From positions 1 to 64,000 of the forward strand of contig CALBNV010000036.1 in NCBI GenBank assembly GCA_937896895.1: 64,000 nt of DNA, read 5' to 3'. Positions 8,732 to 15,840 of this stretch are shown one piece after another. Position numbers and translations under genes: made by a program. The first letter of the stretch is position 1. Each line of letters opens with the position of its first letter. Under the pieces are notes generated by a model. It did no database searches and was not told the origin of the DNA. It saw only the letters and a program-made list of their open reading frames with translations. The DNA is from an uncultured Bacteroidales bacterium (GTDB lineage: Bacteria; Bacteroidota; Bacteroidia; Bacteroidales; F082).

Positions 8732-9517
8732 TTAAAACTTATAACCTACGGTAACCTGTACCGAGCTTGTTTTTGACTTGGCATCTGAATATGTATAATT
8801 TATTGTTTTTGTGTCGGACAGATATGCTGTTTTTGCAGACAAGATGTCATTAAGTCCGTAGCAATATCTGGCTCCGATGATGATATGGCTCCCGATGCAG
8901 CCCGTGACACCGCCGACCAATGAGACGTTGAATGGCTTGAAGTCTGTGCCGGAGACATAATACACACTGCTTGGGATTATGCCCCTGTGGGTTTCTTTGG
9001 TGGCTCTCAGGCACAAACTCGGCTGCACACCAAGGTCAATGCTTAAATGGTCTTTGAAAAGATGAAATTTGAGAAGTACCGCAGCACTGACATTGCTGAG
9101 TTTCATTGTCGATTTGTAATCGTACGCGGTCATGCCTTCACCGTCGCTTTCTTCTCTTTCAACACGGCCGTTCATCTTGTATCCGTATTGGTTGTACATC
9201 AGTTCAAACTGAAGCCCGAACAGTTTAGTCGCCTGATATTCATAGAACCCGCCAATCATGAATGACGTCATGGCGCTTATCTTCGCATCTTTCACGTCAA
9301 GGTATTGCGCCGATTTGACATTGACGATGGTTGTATCCGAAAGATGAATCACCTCGCTTTTCACATCGACCTCGCTGTCATCATAGAAAAAACTCTTGTC
9401 GAGGCTCATCCAGTTGATGCCGCAGCCGAGATAAAACCCGTAGTTGGTCTTCTCCTGCGCGCCGGCGTTGCATGCAAAGGCGAGCAACAGCCCGATAAAT
9501 AATACCGTTTTCTTCAT
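8732..9517 (-). CDS. Outer-membrane beta-barrel protein (PorT-like fold)
   Basis: 261 aa with a signal peptide ending ...CNAGA before QEKTNYG. Alternating amphipathic strands fill the protein, which ends in the aromatic VGYKF typical of outer-membrane barrels. The start at 9517 (MKKTVLF) is chosen because of the signal peptide and because a -7 box lies 21-28 bp upstream. The longer frame to 9655 runs through the divergent promoter region. It is probably first in an operon with the exosortase (3 bp gap). No specific function can be read. The mature protein would begin with Gln. Confidence 0.75.
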   Translation of the reverse strand: MKKTVLFIGLLLAFACNAGAQEKTNYGFYLGCGINWMSLDKSFFYDDSEVDVKSEVIHLSDTTIVNVKSAQYLDVKDAKISAMTSFMIGGFYEYQATKLFGLQFELMYNQYGYKMNGRVEREESDGEGMTAYDYKSTMKLSNVSAAVLLKFHLFKDHLSIDLGVQPSLCLRATKETHRGIIPSSVYYVSGTDFKPFNVSLVGGVTGCIGSHIIIGARYCYGLNDILSAKTAYLSDTKTINYTYSDAKSKTSSVQVTVGYKF

Positions 9518-9537
9518 TTTCAAAAATAATTTGGCTG

Positions 9538-9545
9538 CAAAGGTA
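9538..9545 (-). promoter_or_regulatory. -7 box (TACCTTTG on minus strand) for the barrel-exosortase pair
   Basis: CAAAGGTA on the plus strand reads TACCTTTG in the gene direction, matching TAnnTTTG. It faces away from the nitrilase promoter 20 bp to the right. Confidence 0.6.
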
Positions 9546-9565
9546 AGCAAAAAAAAGAAAAGTAT

Positions 9566-9573
9566 TATCTTTG
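9566..9573 (+). promoter_or_regulatory. -7 box (TATCTTTG) of the nitrilase-family gene
   Basis: It matches TAnnTTTG, 23 bp before ATG 9597. This supports 9597 instead of the upstream in-frame starts, which lie inside the divergent gene's signal peptide. Confidence 0.6.
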
Positions 9574-9596
9574 TGAGATTTTTTAAAACATTTTTT

Positions 9597-10388
9597 ATGA
9601 ATTTGAGAATCACTTGCGTCCAAAGTAATGTGTTGGCCAAAGACGTGGCCGGCAATATGCGTCATTATGAGGAATTGCTTGAAAATGTGAAAGATACTGA
9701 TATTATTATACTTCCGGAAACTTTCACCACCGGCTTTCCTGCCGACCCGAATGTTTTTGCCGAAGATTTGGATGGCGGCTCGCCGACTTTGGAGTGGATG
9801 CACGCGATGGCTGCGAAGAAAGACGTGATGTTCTGCGGATCGTTTCTGACGAAAAAAGAAGGCGGATTCTATAATTCTTTCGTGTGGATGAAACCAGACG
9901 GGGAATATTATGTTTATAACAAGCGTCACGCCTTCACGATGGGAGGCGAGCTTGGGATTGACGGCGGCTCTGAAAACATCACGGTTGAGTATAAAGGCTG
10001 GCGCATCAGGCCGTTTGTGTGCTACGACCTTCGTTTTCCGGTGTGGAGCCGCAACACGTTCAAAGACGGCCGTTTTGAATACGACCTCGCGGTATATACC
10101 GCCGAATGGCCGGAGAAGAAATCAAACCTGTGGATGACGCTCATTGCCGCGAGAGCCATTGAAAACCAGGCGTTTGTCGTCGGCGTGAACCGCGTGGGCA
10201 TCGACGGAAGCAACATCTCGTACAGCGGCGACAGCATGATAGCCAACGCGAAAGGCCGCATCGAGGCGAAGGCCGCAGAAGGCGAATGTGTCTTCACAAC
10301 GGAACTGAAAAAAGAAGACCTCGACGCCTTCAGGAGTTATTTCACGGTGGCGAAGGATTGGGATGGGTTTCGAGTTGTTAGTCGTTAG
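9597..10388 (+). CDS. Nitrilase-superfamily amidase (omega-amidase / YafV-like)
   Basis: A 263-aa cytosolic carbon-nitrogen hydrolase. The catalytic triad is visible: Glu41 in LPETFTTGF, Lys109 in YNKRHAF and Cys142 in PFVCYDLRFPVW. The length and the YDLRFPVW motif fit the omega-amidase (Nit2/YafV) branch, which hydrolyses alpha-keto-glutaramate or alpha-keto-succinamate. It has its own promoter. The last two codons and the stop lie inside a heptamer repeat (see the repeat at 10374-10415). TrkA starts 49 bp downstream. Confidence 0.85.
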   Translation: MNLRITCVQSNVLAKDVAGNMRHYEELLENVKDTDIIILPETFTTGFPADPNVFAEDLDGGSPTLEWMHAMAAKKDVMFCGSFLTKKEGGFYNSFVWMKPDGEYYVYNKRHAFTMGGELGIDGGSENITVEYKGWRIRPFVCYDLRFPVWSRNTFKDGRFEYDLAVYTAEWPEKKSNLWMTLIAARAIENQAFVVGVNRVGIDGSNISYSGDSMIANAKGRIEAKAAEGECVFTTELKKEDLDAFRSYFTVAKDWDGFRVVSR

Positions 10389-10415
10389 TCTTTAGTCGTT
10401 AGTTGTTAGTTTTTT
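10374..10415 (+). repeat. Heptamer tandem repeat spanning a stop codon (6 units)
   Basis: The units are GTTGTTA, GTCGTTA, GTCTTTA, GTCGTTA, GTTGTTA and GTTTTTT. The nitrilase stop TAG (10386-10388) spans the second and third units. Further TAG triplets recur every 7 bp, so all three frames are closed. Confidence 0.85.
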
Positions 10416-10437
10416 ATGTTTAGGAAATTAGGGAAAT

Positions 10438-11778
10438 ATGGATATAATAATTGCTGGTGACGGTGAGGTGGGGATGCATCTTGCCGAAGCTTTCGAACGC
10501 GGAGACCACAACATCACGATTGTTGACCCGCATGAGGAGTTGCTGAAGAAGATGGAGTCGCACAACGACATTCTGACGATTGCCGGTGACTCCACGTCGA
10601 TAAGCACGTTGCAGAAGGCCAATGTGAAAAGAGCCGACCTTGTCATCGCGGTGCTTCATGATGAGCATATCAACCTGCTCACCGGTATCCTGGCCAAGAA
10701 GCTCGGGGCGAAACGTGTCATAGTGCGTGTCAACACCGTCGAGAACCTCAAGGCGGAGTCGTGGCGTATCTATCAGGACCTCGGCATCGACGGCATCGTG
10801 TCGCCGGAAGACATCGCCGCGCAGGAGATCATCACGCTGCTGAAACAGACCGCCGCGACAGAGGCGCACGACTTCGCCGGCGGCAAGCTCGAGATGTACA
10901 TGATGAAGATCGAGGAGAAAGGCGTCATCGTGAACAAGAGCCTCGATGAGATTCGTGAACGCTACAAACACCTCGACTTCCGTCCCGTGGCGGTGCATCG
11001 CCGTCAGACGACGTTCATACCGCACGGAAGCGACGTGTTCAAAGTCGGGGATATGGTCTATATCATCTGCAAGCCATACGCCATCAAAGACCTGATGGCA
11101 ATCAGCGGCAAGCAGAAGTTCAGCATCCACAACGTGATGATAGTAGGCGGCGGCCGTGTCGGGCGCATCGCCGCGAAACGCCTTGAGAAAGAGATGGATC
11201 TCAAGATCATTGAAAGCGACCCGCGCCGCTGCACCGAGCTGACAAACCTGCTCTCCGACACCATCGTGGTCAATGCCGACGCACGGAGCGTCGATACACT
11301 CGAAGAGGAAGGCATCAAGAGCGTCGATGCGTTCATCGCCGTGACCGACAACACCGAGACGAACATCCTGACATGCCTGCAGGCCAAGGCCTACGGCGTG
11401 AAGAAGACAATAGCACTCGTCGAGAACATCGACTATATCGACATCTCACAGAACATCGGCATCGACACGATCATCAACAAGAAACTCATCGCGGCGAGCT
11501 ACATGGTGCGCTACACGCTCGGCGAGAATGTCTCTAACCTCAAGTGCCTCAACGGCATCGACGCCGATGTCATGGAGTTCATCGTGCCTGACGGCTGCGC
11601 CGCGACGATGCGGCCTATCAACAAGCTCAACTTGCCCGACGGCGCCATCATAGGAGGCATCATCCGCGGCGAGGTCAGCTACATAGCAAACGGCGAGTTC
11701 CAGATTGAGGCCGAAGACCGCGTCGTGGTGCTGTCGCTGCCCGACGCCGTAAAGGATATTGAGAGACTGTTCAAATGA
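10438..11778 (+). CDS. trkA: Trk system potassium uptake regulator TrkA
   Basis: 446 aa: two tandem RCK units, each an NAD-binding Rossmann domain plus an RCK-C domain. The dinucleotide loops are AGDGEVGMHL near the N-terminus and VGGGRVGRI near residue 240. TrkA is the cytosolic nucleotide-sensing gate of the TrkH/TrkG K+ channel. No trkH is in the window, so the membrane subunit must be elsewhere. A plus-strand run of genes follows (28 bp to the glycosyltransferase), probably for convenience of transcription and not for function. Confidence 0.93.
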   Translation: MDIIIAGDGEVGMHLAEAFERGDHNITIVDPHEELLKKMESHNDILTIAGDSTSISTLQKANVKRADLVIAVLHDEHINLLTGILAKKLGAKRVIVRVNTVENLKAESWRIYQDLGIDGIVSPEDIAAQEIITLLKQTAATEAHDFAGGKLEMYMMKIEEKGVIVNKSLDEIRERYKHLDFRPVAVHRRQTTFIPHGSDVFKVGDMVYIICKPYAIKDLMAISGKQKFSIHNVMIVGGGRVGRIAAKRLEKEMDLKIIESDPRRCTELTNLLSDTIVVNADARSVDTLEEEGIKSVDAFIAVTDNTETNILTCLQAKAYGVKKTIALVENIDYIDISQNIGIDTIINKKLIAASYMVRYTLGENVSNLKCLNGIDADVMEFIVPDGCAATMRPINKLNLPDGAIIGGIIRGEVSYIANGEFQIEAEDRVVVLSLPDAVKDIERLFK

Positions 11779-11806
11779 TTTGATTTGCAAAAAAAAATGA
11801 AGAATA

Positions 11807-12568
11807 ATGGATAAGATCTCGGCAACGATAATAACTCATAATGAAGAACTTAACATCCGCAGATGCCTTGAGTCGATAAAAGACGTGGTGGATGAGGTGA
11901 TTGTCGTTGACGACTTCTCAACAGATGACACCGAGTTGATTTGCAAGGAGTTCGGAGTGCGTTTCGTCAGGCAGGAGTGGCTCGGCTACACCGACCAGAA
12001 AAACCTCGCGATAAGCCTCGCTGCCAACGACTGGATCCTTTCAATTGATGCCGACGAGCAGCTCTCCGATGAACTGAAATCATCGATACTTAAATTGAAA
12101 ACAGAAGAAACGCCGATAAACAAAGTGTTCAGTGTCAAGATTTTACCAAATTATTGCGGTCATTGGATCCGCCATTGCGGATGGTACCCTTGTCCGAAAA
12201 GACGCCTCTGGAACCGTAAGGCGGGTGTCTGGTTCGGCTTGATTCATGAATATGTGAAATTCAATCAGGAAATTGATAATCAGATGCTTGAAGGTGATCT
12301 GAACCATTATTCATATCACACGATAAGTCAGCATGTGATGAAAACCGACAGATATTCGAGCCTGTCGGCGCAGAAGGCTTTCGAGGCGGGGAAGCGTTGC
12401 CGCAGCGGACTGCGCATCTATTTCAAGACCGGCTGGACGTTCTTCAACGACTACATCCTCAAGGCCGGCTTCCTCGACGGGTTTTACGGCTTCGTGGTGT
12501 GTAAGATGAATGCGTATGGTACATTCTTGAAATATAGCAAGTTACATGAATTGTCACTAAAAAAATAA
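11807..12568 (+). CDS. Family 2 glycosyltransferase (LPS core type)
   Basis: 253 aa with a GT-A fold. The N-terminal motif is SATIITHNEELNIRRCLES, followed by VDDFSTDDT and the metal-binding SIDADEQ. It resembles the WaaE/KdtX-like beta-1,4-glucosyltransferases that act on lipopolysaccharide core at the cytosolic face of the inner membrane. The donor and acceptor are not determined by sequence. The hexapeptide acyltransferase begins 4 bp downstream, consistent with a joint role in surface glycan synthesis. Confidence 0.87.
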   Translation: MDKISATIITHNEELNIRRCLESIKDVVDEVIVVDDFSTDDTELICKEFGVRFVRQEWLGYTDQKNLAISLAANDWILSIDADEQLSDELKSSILKLKTEETPINKVFSVKILPNYCGHWIRHCGWYPCPKRRLWNRKAGVWFGLIHEYVKFNQEIDNQMLEGDLNHYSYHTISQHVMKTDRYSSLSAQKAFEAGKRCRSGLRIYFKTGWTFFNDYILKAGFLDGFYGFVVCKMNAYGTFLKYSKLHELSLKK

Positions 12569-12572
12569 TGTC

Positions 12573-13232
12573 ATGTTGTTTAAGTATATAGTCAGTCTGC
12601 CGAAGAGCATCTATCTCAATTTCAGGAAACTGCCGCTGAGACAGGCTGTCATGCTTCCAATTTTGATATACAGAACGAAATTAAGACATATTTCAGGAGA
12701 CATCGTGATTGATTCTGATAAAATGAAAATCGGTCTGGTGAAAATTGGTTTTGGCGAAACGCAAACAACTGATATTCATAGAGAAAGGACTGTCATCGAC
12801 ATCAGAGGGAAAGTCGTTTTCAGGGGCGGCTGCAAATTCGGAACCGGAAGCAGGATAAGCGTTGATGAAGACGCAGGCGCCGAGTTTGGCAGCAACTTTA
12901 ACGCCACTGCCCAGCTGAAACTGATTTGCAAGAAATCAATGACATTCGGGAAAGACAACCTCCTCTCTTGGAACTGTCTTCTGATGGACTCCGACCAACA
13001 TCATATTTTCGACAAGGAAAATGGTGAAAAAATCAATGATGACAGGCCGATAAAAATTGGCGACAATGTGTGGATTGGCTGTGACACAACGATTTTGAAA
13101 GGAACGGAAATAACTGATAATGTGATTGTTGGAGCTGAATCTGTCGTTATTGGGAAACACAATGAGAGTTTTGTTGCAATAGCCGGTAATCCAGCGAAAA
13201 TCGTGAGAAGAAACATCACTTGGACTGAATAA
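12573..13232 (+). CDS. Left-handed beta-helix (hexapeptide) acyltransferase
   Basis: 219 aa. The last about 140 residues show the imperfect hexapeptide pattern: IGDNVWIGCDTTILKG, ITDNVIVGAESVV and AIAGNPAKIVRR, the usual C-terminal cap of maltose/galactoside-type O-acetyltransferases. The N-terminal about 50 residues are longer and basic, as in LPS or capsule acetyltransferases. It probably adds an acetyl (or other acyl) group from CoA to a surface sugar, working with the preceding glycosyltransferase. Confidence 0.82.
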   Translation: MLFKYIVSLPKSIYLNFRKLPLRQAVMLPILIYRTKLRHISGDIVIDSDKMKIGLVKIGFGETQTTDIHRERTVIDIRGKVVFRGGCKFGTGSRISVDEDAGAEFGSNFNATAQLKLICKKSMTFGKDNLLSWNCLLMDSDQHHIFDKENGEKINDDRPIKIGDNVWIGCDTTILKGTEITDNVIVGAESVVIGKHNESFVAIAGNPAKIVRRNITWTE

Positions 13233-13263
13233 ATCAATTATATAACATCAAAAACATTAAATT

Positions 13264-14514
13264 ATGGTAAACATCGATCAAGTCAATTTCAATGGCAAGC
13301 GCGTCGTGGTACGCGTGGATTTCAACGTCCCGTTGGACGAAAACTTCAACATCACAGACGACACACGTATGCGTGCGGCGATGCCGACATTGCGTAAGGT
13401 GTTGGACGACAACGGAATGCTCATCATCATGTCGCATCTTGGCCGTCCGAAGAAAAACCCTGACCCGAAGAACTCCCTCAAGCCTATCGTGAAACATCTC
13501 GAGGAACTCATCGGCAGGCCGGTCATCTTCGCCGACGACTGCATGAAAGCCGCCGACGCGATTGCGGCGATGAAGCCGGGTGAGGTGATGCTTCTCGAAA
13601 ACCTCCGTTTCTACGCCGAGGAGGAAGGCAAGCCGCGCGGCATCGAGAAGGAGGAGCCGGGCTACGACGAGGCCAAGAAAGCCGTCAAGGCTTCACAGAA
13701 AGAGTTCACCAAGACCCTCGCCTCATACGGCGAATACTACATCAACGACGCGTTCGGCACGGCACACCGCGCACACGCCTCCACCGCGCTCATCGCCGAC
13801 TACTTCGACGCCGAGCACAAGATGTACGGCTACCTCATGGGCAAGGAAGTGGCCGCCGTTGACAAGGTCATGAAAGACATCAAACGCCCGTTCACGGCCA
13901 TCATGGGCGGCTCGAAGGTCTCAACGAAGATCGACATCATCGAGAACCTGCTCACCAAAGTCGATAACCTCATCATCGGCGGCGGCATGACATACACCTT
14001 CATGAAAGCCCTCGGCGGGAAGATCGGCAACTCGATATGCGAAGACGACAAGCTCGACCTCGCACTCGACATCATCGCGAAAGCGAAGGAGAAAGGCGTG
14101 AAACTCGTGCTTTCAATACAGACACTCGCCGGCAACAAATTCGGCGAAGACTCCGACGTGAAGATCGTTGACCCAATGAACATCCCTGACGGATGGGAAG
14201 GCATGGACATCGGGCCGAAGACCGGCGAGCTGTTCGCGGAGGTCATCAAGGGCTCCAAGACGATATTGTGGAACGGCCCTGTCGGCGTGTTCGAGTTCGA
14301 GAAGTTCACCGGCGGCTCAAGGGCTGTGGCCAACGCCATCGTGGAGGCCACCAAGGCCGGCGCGTTCTCGCTCATCGGCGGCGGCGACTCGGTTGCGTGC
14401 ATCAACAAGTTCGGCCTCGCCGATCAGGTGTCGTATGTCTCGACGGGCGGCGGAGCACTGCTCGAAGCCATCGAAGGCAAGGAACTGCCAGGCATCGCGG
14501 CGATAAAGAAATAA
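13264..14514 (+). CDS. pgk: Phosphoglycerate kinase
   Basis: A 416-aa glycolytic enzyme that interconverts 1,3-bisphosphoglycerate + ADP and 3-phosphoglycerate + ATP. Clear PGK motifs are the N-terminal RVDFNVPLD, SHLGRPKK, the substrate-site NDAFGTAHRAHAS, IMGGSKVSTK, and the C-terminal nucleotide-site GGGDSVA with STGGGALLE. Its codon use is rich in GC-ending codons, as expected of a highly expressed core gene. A heptamer repeat begins right after the stop and runs into a strong terminator. Confidence 0.97.
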   Translation: MVNIDQVNFNGKRVVVRVDFNVPLDENFNITDDTRMRAAMPTLRKVLDDNGMLIIMSHLGRPKKNPDPKNSLKPIVKHLEELIGRPVIFADDCMKAADAIAAMKPGEVMLLENLRFYAEEEGKPRGIEKEEPGYDEAKKAVKASQKEFTKTLASYGEYYINDAFGTAHRAHASTALIADYFDAEHKMYGYLMGKEVAAVDKVMKDIKRPFTAIMGGSKVSTKIDIIENLLTKVDNLIIGGGMTYTFMKALGGKIGNSICEDDKLDLALDIIAKAKEKGVKLVLSIQTLAGNKFGEDSDVKIVDPMNIPDGWEGMDIGPKTGELFAEVIKGSKTILWNGPVGVFEFEKFTGGSRAVANAIVEATKAGAFSLIGGGDSVACINKFGLADQVSYVSTGGGALLEAIEGKELPGIAAIKK

Positions 14515-14542
14515 GTTAAGAGAGTAGAGATAAAAGTTAAAA
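14515..14542 (+). repeat. Degenerate heptamer repeat right after the pgk stop (4 units)
   Basis: The units are GTTAAGA, GAGTAGA, GATAAAA and GTTAAAA. They start at the base after TAA and end next to the terminator hairpin. They belong to the same stop-associated family seen at five other genes here. Confidence 0.6.
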
Positions 14543-14547
14543 GAGGC

Positions 14548-14585
14548 GCGGGGCGACGAAATTCATTCGTCGCTCCGCATTTTTG
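14548..14585 (+). terminator. Intrinsic terminator of pgk
   Basis: GCGGGGCGACGAA and TTCGTCGCTCCGC pair over 13 bp (one G-U) around ATTCA, followed by ATTTTT. Confidence 0.88.
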
Positions 14586-14606
14586 TAATGTCATGTTACT
14601 GTTCGA

Positions 14607-14711
14607 TTACTTGCAGCACTTCTTGCATTCGCAGGTGATGGTTCTGCAAGCGAGACCGACGTCGATGAGCGAGGCGACGATGAATAGCCACAGGTGACTG
14701 ATTTCAAACAA
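14607..14711 (-). CDS. Possible Cys-rich micro-ORF (34 aa), doubtful
   Basis: The minus strand has a short open frame from TTG 14711 to TAA 14607. It reads as a hydrophobic stretch followed by a tail with five cysteines, TCECKKCCK. There is no ATG and the frame is closed just upstream by TGA. It may be the remains of a small membrane protein, or chance. It occupies the 260-bp gap between pgk and the M28 peptidase, where nothing else coding was seen. Confidence 0.2.
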   Translation of the reverse strand: MFEISHLWLFIVASLIDVGLACRTITCECKKCCK

Positions 14712-14775
14712 ATCTCAGGTTTTTGCCTCAATCCAGAACAAGTAATCTCGTGCGACTTGTGTTTTTAAAAACCGC

Positions 14776-15774
14776 TTAACTGTTGAAAATCACAGCCATC
14801 AATACATTTCCGACCATACCGAGCGTCGTCTTGTCGATGTTGCTCAGGTTGTCTTCGAGCGTGTGCCAGTACGGGACGAAGCTGCTTTCCTCACTGTCAA
14901 CAAGATGGATGAGGTCGATCATCGGGATGCCGGCGAAGTGGTTCACATAGATGTGGTCATCGTTGATAGGCTGCCCCAGCTCGTTGATGAAGAACTCGTC
15001 GTAGCCCATCTCGCGTGCCGTGCGCCACACCTTGTTCAGAACCCATGATGCGTATTGCTGCGAGTAATATTCCTTCGGGAAGCGCGGGTTGCTCGCCCCG
15101 ACCATGTCTAAAAGTATTCCGTAATAAGCTGTATATCCCGCGACGTGCGGGTTCTTCGCCCAGTGCTGTGAGCCGAGTGCCCACGCGAAGTTGTCGTGCT
15201 GTTCTTCCGGCGCGAACTGCGGAGCACCGTAGTCTTCAAGGTCGAAGAAGATGAAGTCGATGCCGATGTTGTCGTCGATTCTGTTGGTTTTCAGCACTCT
15301 TGCCATCTCCATCATCACGCCGCAGCCGCTGGCCCCGTCGTTGGCTCCGTCGATAGGCTTGCGCCAGTTGGCCTCATCGGGGTCGTTGTCGGCGAAAGGC
15401 CTTGAGTCCCAGTGCGATGCTATGATGATGCGTTTCTTCGCCTCGGGGTTGAATGAGGCGATGATGTTCTGTCCGTCGATGCCGCGGCGGTCGTACAGGC
15501 GTGTACGGAAATTCTGCACACAGACGGTGTCGCAATATTCATGCAATGTGTTCACGAACCACTCAGCGCATTGCTGATGCGCTTTCGACCCTGGCACGCG
15601 CGGCCCGAACGCGAGCTGCTTTTCAACGAAACGATAAGCCGAGTCGGCGTTGAAAGCCGGTGCCACAACGGTTTTCTTTTCTGTCTTTTGTGACGTTGTC
15701 TGCGCCGGTTTCGTGTTCGTGTCGCATGAAGCGAATACGATGGCAATCAATAATATGTATAATGTTTTTTTCAT
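14776..15774 (-). CDS. M28-family glutaminyl-peptide cyclotransferase-like lipoprotein
   Basis: 332 aa. A signal peptide with lipobox ...FASC (Cys17) predicts membrane anchoring in the envelope. The metal and active-site motifs are SHWDSRPFADND, GANDGASGCGVMME and FFDLEDYG, typical of animal-type glutaminyl cyclases of Bacteroidota such as the Porphyromonas enzyme. These cyclise N-terminal Gln to pyroglutamate. An aminopeptidase function is the alternative within M28. Four other exported proteins here are predicted to begin with Gln after signal peptide cleavage, which fits this role. Upstream lies the 827-aa barrel gene; a 14-bp repeat array separates the two. Confidence 0.8.
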   Translation of the reverse strand: MKKTLYILLIAIVFASCDTNTKPAQTTSQKTEKKTVVAPAFNADSAYRFVEKQLAFGPRVPGSKAHQQCAEWFVNTLHEYCDTVCVQNFRTRLYDRRGIDGQNIIASFNPEAKKRIIIASHWDSRPFADNDPDEANWRKPIDGANDGASGCGVMMEMARVLKTNRIDDNIGIDFIFFDLEDYGAPQFAPEEQHDNFAWALGSQHWAKNPHVAGYTAYYGILLDMVGASNPRFPKEYYSQQYASWVLNKVWRTAREMGYDEFFINELGQPINDDHIYVNHFAGIPMIDLIHLVDSEESSFVPYWHTLEDNLSNIDKTTLGMVGNVLMAVIFNS

Positions 15775-15796
15775 TTATAACTCAATTTTTTCATTT

Positions 15797-15840
15797 CTCT
15801 TAACTCTCCACTCTTAACTCTCCACTCTTAACTCTTAACA
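15797..15840 (-). repeat. 14-bp tandem repeat beginning at a stop codon
   Basis: On the plus strand CTCTTAACTCTCCA occurs twice in a row (15797-15824), then a third copy changes to CTCTTAACTCTTAA. In the gene direction the array starts right after the TAG of the 827-aa barrel gene and carries TAA every 7-14 bp. Confidence 0.8.
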
